This document shows, piece by piece, positions 9,101 to 16,990 of a stretch of DNA of 64,000 bases. Numbering within the stretch: the stretch's first letter is position 1; each line of letters starts with the position of its first letter. The position numbers and the translations under genes were made by a program. The stretch comes from an uncultured Campylobacter sp. (GTDB lineage: Bacteria; Actinomycetota; Actinomycetes; Mycobacteriales; Mycobacteriaceae), in assembly GCA_946221035.1 (NCBI GenBank), contig CAMIME010000007.1, positions 1 through 64,000 of the forward strand, in the 5' to 3' direction. Below the pieces are notes generated by a model. That model had not been told where the DNA came from, ran no database searches, and saw nothing but the letters and a program-made list of their open reading frames with translations.

Positions 9101-9934
9101 TTTTCCGCCTGAGCCATTAAAGGCATCTCGGAGGTCGCTCAGTGCATCGTATGCCTCCTCCGCCTCCGCGAGATCGTCATCATGGGAGGGGATCTTAACC
9201 TCGGGCGGGTCCAGCGTCGGCGCGAGCGCCCCCCAGTGTTCATCCATCCACTTCACCTGATCCGCGATGTGCCCGATGGTCGCTTTGTGCTCGAGGAGGA
9301 AGGCGAAGTCCGACCCGACCGTTTCCGGATCAACCTTGAGGTCGTACGCGTCACGTAGCTCCGCCACCTCGTCGCGGGCCGTCGGATCGCTCGCGACCAG
9401 CCGGGTGAAAAGGTCCACCGCGGCATCGGTGCGTCCGGTGGCGTCGACCAGCTGGCGCAGCTCGTCGACCTTGTCCACCTTGGGTGGCAGGCCCGCCTCG
9501 AGCGGGAATTGTTTCAGCAGCCGCAGGCAGAAGGAGTGAAGGGTGCCAATTGCCGCGCCGGGCAACCCTTCGAGGGCGCGGTGGGCGCGGGCCTTGGCCT
9601 CATCGGTGCCTGGGTCGTCGAACGTAGTGGTCTGGCCTTCAAATGGGGTGTGCTTACCTGTCTGGGCGACCTCGGTGAGTGCGTTGCGCAAGTCGGCCAC
9701 GAGTTTGCCCGCTGCGGCTTCGGTGAACGTGATGGCGGCGATCTGGTCGATGGTCACCCCGTCGCGGATGATCAGGGTGAGCAGACGCTGAATCAGCGTC
9801 GTGGTCTTTCCGGAGCCGGCGCCAGCCTGAACAAAGATGTTCTCGTCAGTCTTCAGGCGGATGAGCTCACGCGCCTCCAGGTCAGCTTGGCGCAGTGCGT
9901 CGGCGTCGTGTGTGTGCTGTTCAGTGGCGCTCAT
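6116..9934 (-). CDS. addA: AddA/RecB-like helicase-nuclease
   Basis: This 1272-residue protein is a UvrD-family DNA helicase fused to a RecB-type nuclease and should process double-strand breaks with the AddB-like partner encoded upstream. Walker A is A-G-A-G-S-G-K-T (residues 37-44). Motif II is V-V-D-E-F-Q-D-T-D, motif III V-G-D-P-K-Q-S-I-Y-K-F-R, motif V M-T-I-H-K-S-K-G-L-E-F and motif VI L-L-Y-V-A-L-T-R-A. The last 200 residues carry G-Y-I-D-L-L, A-D-Y-K-T-D and Q-L-E-L-Y, the complete PD-(D/E)XK nuclease set. Near residue 1050 there is a short Gly-Asp-Ala repeat linker. Its ATG overlaps the addB stop by 4 bp (9931-9934). The gene lies where I would expect accD1 in C. glutamicum, which suggests insertion or replacement. 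Confidence 0.88.
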   Translation of the reverse strand: MSATEQHTHDADALRQADLEARELIRLKTDENIFVQAGAGSGKTTTLIQRLLTLIIRDGVTIDQIAAITFTEAAAGKLVADLRNALTEVAQTGKHTPFEGQTTTFDDPGTDEAKARAHRALEGLPGAAIGTLHSFCLRLLKQFPLEAGLPPKVDKVDELRQLVDATGRTDAAVDLFTRLVASDPTARDEVAELRDAYDLKVDPETVGSDFAFLLEHKATIGHIADQVKWMDEHWGALAPTLDPPEVKIPSHDDDLAEAEEAYDALSDLRDAFNGSGGKPCADEESKDTLLARVEDAAEAFQAAAKGEVADLSAWQPVIPSPGRYGDKNKWAGVSLPESAITWLRSHGLPADETEGKAGAAGLLQAVKQHYEDRGLPRMKRAHRQVTTVLAALVTREKDARIRRGTLEYHDMIYLARDLVVDPANEIDAAGETERANVRARLHQQYPVIVVDEFQDTDPVQYEIVRAIAAGAGDKPLPGRLFMVGDPKQSIYKFRNADIDNYDSVMRAYAAPGTEDEQAEGMLLTLSQNFRSSSRVTGAVNALFDQMFGASKRAPGLPAQAAYEAMLDQGVATGLHSDGSSVQLPGRVVFVHSAESAANPEAKRSVEERREAEEADIIALIRAATENNDPSYLKHKPDDKTRIASPLTYSDIAILVYANKDSLRIIRALERAGIPAVSEGSASIFYVPEINDLLTVLRAIGDPADGFAQIAALRTALIGCSDAQIAEHEAAERATRASGAVVAGETFVAEQQEKLGELSRQVRSLDAGGAARAVAQEFGLVEGFVASHQAHALGSLNHFFGLADEFSRSTGLGVREFVRWADEQAPQTQGPSDPVLDNNAGGVRVMTIHKSKGLEFPMVIVAGVSGDHRDQDVEHGMTRTNPPRAIIKLGEAVDDEYAETKAYEHAADNGELVRLLYVALTRAESVLAVPLHANFLKKTKDGYPYSKTKGTPLLNALRALGEAAGPEGLAELAERGLVLVDRQDLSAPSHPIETAPRTLDVASGTDISSERLVAALNNAAGVAPRIGVTAIAHAGHQVEEERAGDAGDAGDAGGTDANRKPEKENPETTNLPYATKVTGQRLRPAVASQAATPLGHHTHVNANVKRKATGTNFGSAVHEVMERLLVSGVPITPEEIARLAQVSAARYDLDGSAAAEVADAARAFSKSKPFEKAVAPATVCYPELPVADMIDGVAVNGYIDLLYKDGEGWVIADYKTDAYARPERVESYLTQLELYAQIVEKVLGEPVVRLELIFLDGTKPDGTQLVTLTRGTA
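6779..6811 (-). repeat. 9-bp tandem repeat in addA
   Basis: Units ACCAGCGTC, ACCAGCGTC, ACCAGCATC and ACCAGC follow one another. On the coding strand they encode a Gly-Asp-Ala linker between helicase and nuclease parts. Copy number may vary between strains without breaking the frame. Confidence 0.9.
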
Positions 9935-12867
9935 CGGGTGGCCTCCGCATCGGTTGCAGTATCAGTCGCTGTGGCGTCGTTCATGGGCAAAAGTGGTAGG
10001 TGGCCGTGGCCCGCAAGCCCCAGCGCGTCCGTTACCGCTTGGTACTGGGTGACACCGATTCGTAGCTCCGCGTCGTCGACCCAATCTCCGAGCTTCGCGC
10101 TTGGAGGGAACACGCCGGAGGCGACGTACCGGTAGATTTCGCCGAGGACGTGCCGGAGCAGCTCGATGGTGGGCTCGGTGATTTCGATGCTCACCTCACC
10201 CTTTTCTTTTCCGTCCTTGCCTTCCCCAGATTCTTGGAAGTACCAGTAGCGGGAGGTCACGCTGGTCACTTCTGGCTCGCCCGCCAAGGCGTTTGAGACC
10301 TCCGGGAACCATGCGCCCACATCGCGGGCAATCTCGGCGGGTAGGTCGCGTTGGACGAAGCGCTGGTATAGGGCATAGCCGTACAGCGCGAGCTGGAACT
10401 TGAATCCGTTTTCTGGACCGCCAATTGGGGACTCGGACAGGGATTTCTTCGCTTTCGATAGCCCGGAGCCTGATTTGTAGTCAGTGATCCGGATGGCAGT
10501 TCCGTCATCTCCCGGCTTGTAATCCACCCGGTCAATCAAGCCGCGGAAGTGCATCCGCTCACCGGACGGCAAGACAATGAACGGGGCGTCCGGCGCGTCG
10601 TCTTCTGCGGCGTCCTTGCCAAAGCCCAGCTCCGCGGCGATCGGGCGCCACCCCTTCAAGACATCCCGTTGTTCCGCCTCGAACCAGGCGTCCAACCGCT
10701 TCCTGGCGGTGGACTGGAAACTCTTCATCGCTGCCTCGTTCACACGCGCCGTGCTGAATTCCGAAAGGTGGCGCTCCACGATCTCGTCGAAACGGGGGCG
10801 CGCGACTGCAGTCCACCAGTCCGCCTTGTCAATCGGCTCTGCTGCCTTATGCGCGGGAATGAGGACTTGAACGGTCCAATCCTCGAAGATGCTGTGGTAG
10901 AGCGATCCGCCCTCGGTCGCCTCGATGCCGAGGGGATCCACGTTGTCCGCGAGCGGGTAGGCGTGCAGCACGCGCTCGATGAAGAAGAACTGCGGCGAGA
11001 CGGTGAACCGTTCGAGCGCGGAGTTGGACACTTCGCCGGCCAGCAGCTCCCGGCCGAGGTCACTTCCCGTGTACCCGTTGAACTCGGCCCCTACGTCCGA
11101 TTCGCGGGCACCCGAATTCCGGTACGCCATCACCTCCGCGTAACGGCTCCCGTCGCCTGAGCCCTGTGCTGCCCGAAGCAATGCCAGGTCCTGCGCGCTG
11201 ATCGGGCTGATGGTGCCGTCGGCAAGCAGCTGTGCGGCTTGGCCGTAGTCGACCACTGGCACCTTGAGATCGGCGTCACCCAGCCGGGACCTCAGGCCGC
11301 TTTCGGACACCCACTGGGAGGGCTGGGTCTTTCCGGAACCATCCTGGTGGGAGCGCGGGTTCGACAACACCACTTTGCGCGCCGAGCGAAGCGTCGCGTC
11401 GAAGGCGTTGTCGCGGTACCGGAGGAAATCCGCGGCGGCCGTGTTCGACTGACCGGGCGTGATGGTTGCGCTCGCGGTCACCGACCCTGGAAGCGCCGCA
11501 TCCACAGCGCCGACGATGAACGCGGTGTCCAGGTCGCGCCCGTCCAAGCTCGAGAGAGGGCCCAAGGTGACCAGCCCGCGGTGAGCCGCCACTTGCGGCC
11601 GGTCGAACAACGCGCCCACCGCATCAATGGCGCGCTCGCGGCTCACGGCCCCGCGCTGCGCAGCCAGGTGGTCCAAAACCCCGTCCCTGTAGATCACCTC
11701 GGCACCCCACGGAGCACGCAAACGCTTGTCGACGAGCCCCCGCAGGCACTGCGCCACCTCACCCCACGACTCGGCATTCCACACCGCCTCAAGATCTCGG
11801 CGCAGTTCAAGGACCCAACCACGCACCGATTCAGCGCTGGTTTTCTTCCCCTCGTTCTCTGCCCGGGAAGGCGCATCCCAGTCCGTGCCCGCGTAGTACT
11901 GCTGATCCTTATCGCGCGTCACAGCATCGAAGCGAGCCAACGAGGGCCGGGTGTCCTCCTCAACTGCACCGGTTTGCAGCAGGCCGGCGAGGTCGCGCCG
12001 GTTCGTCTGCGCGGGATCGATTCGCAGCAGCGTCACAATCGCCCGGAAGTACGGGTTCTGCGCCCACACGTCGATCGACGGCGCAGTGAACGGAATCCCT
12101 GCCTGCTCAAATGCCCGCACCAGCGCCGGTAGCTGCACCTCGTCGCAGTACGCGACGCTCAGCCGGTGCAGCGGGGTGCGCTGCTCTACGGCTTGCGCCA
12201 CCTTCGCCGCGACGTACTTCGCCTCGTCCGCCTCGGCGACGAAGGTGACCCGCTCCAGCACCTCAGGTGCGCCGGCGAACTTCACCCATTCTGCGCACCC
12301 GAACTGCTCGAGCGTCCACTGTGTCACCGAGTCGAAGGCCACCTCTCCCACCACGATGAGGTTTCGCTCGGACGCGACCTCGCGCGCCGCCTCCACCGCC
12401 TCGGGGTACGTGTACACCTCCTTGCCGACACGGCGGAGGACCTCGTCTGTCATCTCGGCCACAGCCGTTGGCAGAGCCAGATCATCGTGCTCGCTGCGCC
12501 AGGAAGCCGGGAAATTTGCCAAGGTGAAGACCGCGTCCGTCAGCCCCTCAAGGGTGGCGGGGGAGGAGTGCAGGTGTTTCCTATGAAAGACCGTTTCCCT
12601 GGGAGCGTCGTCGCGTAGCAGGTCCGCGACCTCGGCGGCGACATCCTCGCGCTGAAGCGGACGGCGGCCCAGCACGCGGGCTGCGTCTGCGACAAACGCG
12701 GCGACGGTTTGCACAACCACATTGGCTACCGGCCCCTGTGAGGCGGCAGCACGCGTCACGTCGTCCACCGCCGCGGGACTGCACAATAATGTCACTGGTG
12801 AAAGCGGGTCTTTGCCCTGCACCCGATGTAGGGCGCTGATGATCTGTTCCCCGAAATCTGCAGGCAT
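9931..12867 (-). CDS. addB: AddB-like inactive helicase with PD-(D/E)XK nuclease
   Basis: This 978-residue protein is the likely partner of the AddA-like helicase. The N-terminal 600 residues have helicase-like spacing but no Walker A, as expected for a pseudo-helicase that senses DNA. The C-terminal part holds S-A-L-E-R-F, then G-L-I-D-R-V-D, I-T-D-Y-K-S-G and Q-L-A-L-Y-G, a full nuclease motif set. Classical AddB carries four Cys that bind an Fe-S cluster around this domain; here the expected first Cys is in T-V-S-P-Q-F and no Cys cluster follows, so the cluster is absent. The frame is open to 13344, but the part above 12867 is antisense to the birA fragment. I choose the ATG at 12865-12867, with TAACGT 7 bases upstream. 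Confidence 0.8.
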   Translation of the reverse strand: MPADFGEQIISALHRVQGKDPLSPVTLLCSPAAVDDVTRAAASQGPVANVVVQTVAAFVADAARVLGRRPLQREDVAAEVADLLRDDAPRETVFHRKHLHSSPATLEGLTDAVFTLANFPASWRSEHDDLALPTAVAEMTDEVLRRVGKEVYTYPEAVEAAREVASERNLIVVGEVAFDSVTQWTLEQFGCAEWVKFAGAPEVLERVTFVAEADEAKYVAAKVAQAVEQRTPLHRLSVAYCDEVQLPALVRAFEQAGIPFTAPSIDVWAQNPYFRAIVTLLRIDPAQTNRRDLAGLLQTGAVEEDTRPSLARFDAVTRDKDQQYYAGTDWDAPSRAENEGKKTSAESVRGWVLELRRDLEAVWNAESWGEVAQCLRGLVDKRLRAPWGAEVIYRDGVLDHLAAQRGAVSRERAIDAVGALFDRPQVAAHRGLVTLGPLSSLDGRDLDTAFIVGAVDAALPGSVTASATITPGQSNTAAADFLRYRDNAFDATLRSARKVVLSNPRSHQDGSGKTQPSQWVSESGLRSRLGDADLKVPVVDYGQAAQLLADGTISPISAQDLALLRAAQGSGDGSRYAEVMAYRNSGARESDVGAEFNGYTGSDLGRELLAGEVSNSALERFTVSPQFFFIERVLHAYPLADNVDPLGIEATEGGSLYHSIFEDWTVQVLIPAHKAAEPIDKADWWTAVARPRFDEIVERHLSEFSTARVNEAAMKSFQSTARKRLDAWFEAEQRDVLKGWRPIAAELGFGKDAAEDDAPDAPFIVLPSGERMHFRGLIDRVDYKPGDDGTAIRITDYKSGSGLSKAKKSLSESPIGGPENGFKFQLALYGYALYQRFVQRDLPAEIARDVGAWFPEVSNALAGEPEVTSVTSRYWYFQESGEGKDGKEKGEVSIEITEPTIELLRHVLGEIYRYVASGVFPPSAKLGDWVDDAELRIGVTQYQAVTDALGLAGHGHLPLLPMNDATATDTATDAEATR

Positions 12868-12874
12868 GGTTGCA

Positions 12875-12880
12875 ACGTTA
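12875..12880 (-). promoter_or_regulatory. -10 box of addB (leaderless)
   Basis: TAACGT on the minus strand, 7 bases before the chosen ATG at 12867. Confidence 0.45.
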
Positions 12881-12915
12881 GCGGCTGCGCCGACACGGAG
12901 CTCGTCGGTAAACAA

Positions 12916-12921
12916 TATGCT
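12916..12921 (+). promoter_or_regulatory. -10 box of the birA fragment
   Basis: TATGCT, 7 bases before the ATG at 12929, identical in sequence and position to the box of the intact birA copy. Confidence 0.5.
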
Positions 12922-12928
12922 CGAACGC

Positions 12929-13375
12929 ATGACCGTACGCGATATCCAAGCAATCCAGGACGCCGTCGCCGAGTACTGGCCGGACGTGCGCTGGGTGGAG
13001 ACCAGAGGCTCGACGAACGCAGACCTGCTCGCCGACTCGTCCGCTGGGCCCGGCACTGTGCTCATTGCCGACGAGCAGACGGGCGGCAAGGGCAGACTCG
13101 GCCGCACATGGATGTCGCCGAAAGGCGCACAGCTTGCGATGAGCATGGTGGTGGAGGTGCCGCAGAACCCGCAGGCCTTCGGGCTGCTGTCGATCGCGCC
13201 GGGGGTGGCGGTGACGGACGTGTTGCCCCAAGCGAGGCTGAAGTGGCCGAACGATGTGCAGATCGAGGGCAAGAAGATCGCTGGCATCCTCTCTGCGCTG
13301 GATACGAACCGGGTGATCGTGGGCCCGACAGCCCTACTACCCAAACTTCAGAAAAAGTGCCCCGTGCCGAAGTAA
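12929..13375 (+). pseudogene. birA: Truncated 5' copy of birA
   Basis: The first 132 or so codons match the intact birA at 15731 closely, including the G-G-K-G-R-L-G-R biotin/ATP loop and K-W-P-N-D-V. The match runs through D-T-N-R-V-I-V-G and then breaks at about 13322, and an unrelated tail leads to the TAA at 13373-13375. The predicted 148-residue product lacks the central-domain end and the C-terminal SH3-like domain, so it should not be an active biotin ligase. The two copies differ at many third positions, so the duplication is either old or came from a related strain. Together they flank the catalase gene as direct repeats. Confidence 0.88.
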
Positions 13376-13389
13376 GCGGCGCGGGGCAC
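13351..13389 (-). terminator. Rho-independent terminator of the catalase gene
   Basis: GTGCCCCG starting at 13357 pairs with CGGGGCAC ending at 13389, with an inner GCC/GGC pair. On the minus strand the stem is followed by TTTTTC. It lies 30 bp beyond the catalase stop and also overlaps the tail of the birA fragment. Confidence 0.85.
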
Positions 13390-13419
13390 AAGCGGGACTG
13401 GTCCGCTACTGCAGCAGAA

Positions 13420-15600
13420 CTACCGCTCCCAGACGCGGTGGGAAGCCAGCAGCTCCTTCACCGGATCCGCGGCCGCGTCGGCGGCGTCCACAACCACGAT
13501 GCCTGGCTGGTCAACCGGCACGCGCGCACCTTCCAGCGCCTGCTTGCCCGCGTCGCCGACGACGATGATGGCCTTCTTGTGGCGCTCGAGCTCGTCCAGG
13601 ATGGTGTTCACGTCGGTCTTCGCCGGCGGGTTCACAACAACAGCGGCATCGAACTCGATGGAGCTTGCAGTCAAGTAGGTGCGCGAGATGGACACCTCCT
13701 TGCCGCCGAGCGCGATCGAGCCGCCCTTCTCCGCAACCAGCAGCGGCGTGGTGCCGGCGACGAAGAGGTCGTCCACCAGCGCGCCTACTGCCTTGGCGGA
13801 AGCGTCGTCCAGATCGGTGGAGATGAGGATGCCCACCTGGCGGCCGTCGATAGGCCAGGTGCCGCCCATCTGGGACAGCGCCTTGGACGGCTTAACGTCC
13901 GCCACATCCTGGGCAGCCGGGTGCGGCAGGCCCAGGTTGTCGGCGACAGTTTCCGCCAGATCCTGGTCAACGTGTGCGAGCACGTCAACATAACGCACCT
14001 TCACGGCTTCCTCGTAGCACTTGCCCAGCTCGAAGGAGATCGCCTCGGCGAGGTGCTCCTGCTCCACCTCGGTCAGGGAGACGTAGAACAGGCGGGCCTG
14101 GGAGAAGTGGTCGTCGAAAGATACCGGGTGTTCGCGGGTGATTTCACCGGAGACGGCCACCGGGACGTCGATGAATGCGCCCTCTTCGACGGATGCTTCC
14201 GCCGGGGCGTTGTCATCCAGCGAGTTCGGCTTGTACGGTGCCACACCGGTGTGGGAACCGACCTGGTGCATGCCGTCGCGGAAGTTGTCGTTGACCGGCG
14301 TCTGCGGGCGGTTGATGGACAGCTGCGAGAAGTTCGGCCCGCCCAGGCGGGAAATCTGCGTGTCCAGGTAGGAGAAGAGGCGGCCCTGCAGCAGCGGGTC
14401 GGCGGTGACGTCGATGCCCGGGGGCAGGTGGCTCGGGCAGAACGCAACCTGCTCAACTTCCTCGAAGTAGTTGCGCGGGTTCTTGTTCAGCGTCATGGTG
14501 CCGATGATCTCCACCGGTGCAAGCTCCTCCGGCACAAGCTTGGTCGGATCCAGCAGGTCGATGCCCTCGAACATCTGGTCCTCAGTGTCCGGGAAGACCT
14601 GCACGCCCAGATCCCACTGCGGGTAGGCGCCGGCCTCGATGGCGTCGTACAGGTCGCGGCGGTGGTAGTCCGGGTCCATGCCGCCGGTGATCTGCGCTTC
14701 CTCCCACACCTGGGAGTGCACGCCGAACTTGGGCTTCCAGTGGAACTTCACCAGCGTGGTCTCGCCTGCGTCGTTGATGAAGCGGAAGGTGTGGATACCA
14801 AAGCCCTCCATCATGCGCAGCGAGCGCGGGATACCGCGGTCGGACATGTTCCACAGCGTGTGGTGGGTGGCCTCGGTGTGCAGGCCCACGAAGTCCCAGA
14901 ACGTGTCGTGGGCGGACTGGGCCTGCGGGATCTCGCGGTCGGGGTGGGGCTTGCCGGCGCGAATCACGTCCGGGAACTTGATCCCGTCCTGGATGAAGAA
15001 GACCGGGATGTTGTTGCCCACCAGGTCCCAGTTGCCCTCTTCGGTGTAGAACTTGGTGGCCCATCCGCGGGTGTCGCGGACGGAATCAGCGGAGCCACGC
15101 GAGCCCAGCACGGTGGAGAAACGGACGAAGACCGGAGTCTCCTTGTCCTTCTCGAACACCGCAGCCTTGGAAATCTTGGATGCGTTGCCATTGGCCACGA
15201 ACGTGCCGTGAGCACCCACACCTCGGGCGTGCACGACGCGCTCCGGGATACGCTCGTGGTCGAAGTGGGTGATCTTCTCGCGGAAGTGGTGGTCCTGCAT
15301 CAGCAGCGGGCCGCGCTGGCCGGCGCGCAGGGACTTGGACGTCTCGGTCAGGCGAGCACCCTGGGCGGTGGTGAGGTATTCGCCCTGCTGAGTGCGCGGG
15401 TCGGCAGCACCAGCACCGAAGTGGAAGGGGCAGCCGGTGGCGGTGACTGGGGCCGGGGGCTGCTGGGCGTCGGTGTCCTGCGGAGGGGGTACAGCACCTT
15501 TGGGCTGCTCGACAGCGGGGGTGATGCCGCCCGGCTTGCCGGGAGCGGTGTCGCCTGCTGGGGAGGCGGCGTTGGTGGACGGGGTCTGCTTCTCAGACAT
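13420..15600 (-). CDS. katE: Large-subunit catalase (HPII type)
   Basis: This 726-residue enzyme converts hydrogen peroxide to water and oxygen and is of the large-subunit clade with an extra C-terminal domain. The catalytic His is in R-V-V-H-A-R-G-V-G-A-H-G (near residue 125), the catalytic Asn region in D-L-V-G-N-N-I-P-V-F-F-I-Q-D, and the proximal heme Tyr in R-L-F-S-Y-L-D-T-Q (near residue 410). The final 150 residues form the flavodoxin-like domain, with Q-V-G-I-L-I and I-V-V-G-D-A-G segments. The N-terminal 60 residues are Pro/Ala-rich and disordered. A weak AAAGG site lies upstream of the ATG at 15600. The gene sits alone between the two birA copies with its own terminator, so it looks like a transferred cassette. 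Confidence 0.93.
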   Translation of the reverse strand: MSEKQTPSTNAASPAGDTAPGKPGGITPAVEQPKGAVPPPQDTDAQQPPAPVTATGCPFHFGAGAADPRTQQGEYLTTAQGARLTETSKSLRAGQRGPLLMQDHHFREKITHFDHERIPERVVHARGVGAHGTFVANGNASKISKAAVFEKDKETPVFVRFSTVLGSRGSADSVRDTRGWATKFYTEEGNWDLVGNNIPVFFIQDGIKFPDVIRAGKPHPDREIPQAQSAHDTFWDFVGLHTEATHHTLWNMSDRGIPRSLRMMEGFGIHTFRFINDAGETTLVKFHWKPKFGVHSQVWEEAQITGGMDPDYHRRDLYDAIEAGAYPQWDLGVQVFPDTEDQMFEGIDLLDPTKLVPEELAPVEIIGTMTLNKNPRNYFEEVEQVAFCPSHLPPGIDVTADPLLQGRLFSYLDTQISRLGGPNFSQLSINRPQTPVNDNFRDGMHQVGSHTGVAPYKPNSLDDNAPAEASVEEGAFIDVPVAVSGEITREHPVSFDDHFSQARLFYVSLTEVEQEHLAEAISFELGKCYEEAVKVRYVDVLAHVDQDLAETVADNLGLPHPAAQDVADVKPSKALSQMGGTWPIDGRQVGILISTDLDDASAKAVGALVDDLFVAGTTPLLVAEKGGSIALGGKEVSISRTYLTASSIEFDAAVVVNPPAKTDVNTILDELERHKKAIIVVGDAGKQALEGARVPVDQPGIVVVDAADAAADPVKELLASHRVWER

Positions 15601-15704
15601 GCCGGACTACCTTTTCTTTGGGGGTCGGGGACAGCTTCAACGATAGGCTCGCGGGTGGGTCCGAATTTGGACACCCGGACAACACGGGTTGGGGGCGAAG
15701 CGGA

Positions 15705-15715
15705 CGTCGATAAGC
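15705..15715 (-). repeat. 11-base motif copy 4 (intergenic, birA promoter)
   Basis: CGTCGATAAGC lies immediately before the birA -10 box. The same spot in the truncated copy (12903-12913) reads CGTCGGTAAAC, two mismatches away. Confidence 0.9.
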
Positions 15716-15717
15716 AA

Positions 15718-15723
15718 TATGCT
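15718..15723 (+). promoter_or_regulatory. -10 box of birA (leaderless)
   Basis: TATGCT, 7 bases before the ATG at 15731. Confidence 0.55.
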
Positions 15724-15730
15724 CGAACGC

Positions 15731-16465
15731 ATGACCGTACGCGATATCCAAGCAATCCAAGACGCCGTCGCCGAGTACTGGCCGGACGTGCGCTGGGTGG
15801 AAACCACAGGCTCGACGAACGCTGATCTGCTCGCCGATTCAACTGCGGGGCCGGGCACCGTGCTCATTGCCGACGAGCAGACGGGCGGCAAGGGCAGGCT
15901 TGGCCGCACCTGGGTCTCCCCGAAGGGCGCTCAGCTGGCGATGAGCATGGTGGTGGAGGTGCCGCAGAACCCATCGCCGTTCGGGTTGCTGTCCATCGCG
16001 CCGGGCCTGGCCGTGACTGACGTGGTGCCGCAGGCGCGGCTGAAGTGGCCGAACGACGTGCAAATCGGCGGCAAGAAGATCGCGGGCATTCTCTCCGCGC
16101 TGGATACGAACCGGGTGATCGTGGGAATCGGCATCAACGTGGCGCTGCGTGAGGACGACCTGCCGGTGCCCACGGCGACGTCGTTGAACCTGGAGGGGAT
16201 CGAGGTGGACTTCGACGACTTCGCCATCGACATCCTCAACGCCATGGGTGCGCGTCTGGCGCAGTGGCGCGACGGTGACCCGCAGCTGCTGGAGGATTAC
16301 CGCGCGGTGTGCTCCACCATCGGCCAACAGGTGCGACTCGAGCTGCGCGACGGGGAGGAAACGGTCACCGGCACCGTCACCGGCATCAATGACGAGGGCG
16401 AGGTGCTTATCGACGATCGGCCGTACTCCGTCGGCGACGTCCACCACCTCCGGCCGAAACAGTAG
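15731..16465 (+). CDS. birA: Biotin-protein ligase (class I, no HTH)
   Basis: This 244-residue enzyme makes biotinyl-AMP and transfers biotin to the carrier lysine of acyl-CoA and pyruvate carboxylases. Residues 24-36 hold E-T-T-G-S-T-N-A-D-L-L, residues 52-60 hold G-G-K-G-R-L-G-R-T (the biotin/AMP loop), and K-W-P-N-D-V and K-I-A-G-I-L follow. The C-terminal 50 residues are the usual SH3-like cap. There is no N-terminal DNA-binding domain, so it is a ligase only. The frame is open further upstream, but the ATG at 15731 has a -10 box 7 bases away and matches the family start. Its proximity to accD/accE fits its substrate. Confidence 0.92.
   Translation: MTVRDIQAIQDAVAEYWPDVRWVETTGSTNADLLADSTAGPGTVLIADEQTGGKGRLGRTWVSPKGAQLAMSMVVEVPQNPSPFGLLSIAPGLAVTDVVPQARLKWPNDVQIGGKKIAGILSALDTNRVIVGIGINVALREDDLPVPTATSLNLEGIEVDFDDFAIDILNAMGARLAQWRDGDPQLLEDYRAVCSTIGQQVRLELRDGEETVTGTVTGINDEGEVLIDDRPYSVGDVHHLRPKQ
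16405..16415 (+). repeat. 11-base motif copy 5
   Basis: GCTTATCGACG inside birA, read in frame as L-I-D. Confidence 0.9.
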
Positions 16466-16495
16466 CGGCGGGGTAGTGCAGTAACCTTTCGTGTC

Positions 16496-16990
16496 GTGAC
16501 AGGTCGCGTGGCGGAAAGAGCGCAGTTCAAGGTCGGCGAGGGCGAGATCGTCCTCGCCGACGTGTGCGCGCCGCTTTCCTCGCTGACCATTCCGCTGTTA
16601 GAGGTGATCATGCTCACCGGCGTGGCGTGGATGGCGATTGGCTGGATGGATGTGACCCCAGGGGTGGATTCGCTTTTGAGAAACGCGGTGGTCGGGGTGT
16701 GGGCGCTGATCGTCTTGTGGCGCTTTGTGGGCCCGGTGATGGCCTCGCGCCGCCGCAGGTTCGTGGTGACGGATAAGCGGATCCTCGCCCGCGGCAAGCG
16801 CGGCGCGGTGGATTCCATCCCGCACCGCCAAATCCATTCTGTCAGGCGCCACCGCGGGGGAATCTCGGTGGCTGTGTACGGCTACGACCGGCCCATTTAC
16901 TTCGAACGCGTGGGCAAATCCCGTGCGGTGGAAAAGGTGTTGCAGGCGCAGTTGCAGCCGCCGCTGCCGCGCCGCTCACTCACCCCTTAA
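16496..16990 (+). CDS. PH-domain (bPH2) membrane protein
   Basis: This 164-residue protein has two hydrophobic helices (about residues 30-50 and 62-80) followed by a bacterial PH domain with F-V-V-T-D-K-R-I-L-A-R, I-P-H-R-Q-I-H-S-V and Y-G-Y-D-R. Such proteins are inner-membrane and of unknown role. It follows birA by 30 bp, the same neighbour order (birA, PH protein, purK) I remember from C. glutamicum. The GTG at 16496 is the likely start. Its 3' end overlaps the convergent acetolactate decarboxylase gene by 11 bp. Confidence 0.8.
   Translation: MTGRVAERAQFKVGEGEIVLADVCAPLSSLTIPLLEVIMLTGVAWMAIGWMDVTPGVDSLLRNAVVGVWALIVLWRFVGPVMASRRRRFVVTDKRILARGKRGAVDSIPHRQIHSVRRHRGGISVAVYGYDRPIYFERVGKSRAVEKVLQAQLQPPLPRRSLTP

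Noticed and set aside
12868..13344. N-terminal extension of the AddB frame
   Set aside because: It is antisense to the birA fragment, and the same sequence is antisense in the second copy. The ATG at 12867 with a -10 box is better.
13108..15825. 905-codon open frame antisense to katE
   Set aside because: A shadow of the catalase gene; no domains, and it crosses the terminator and birA boundary.
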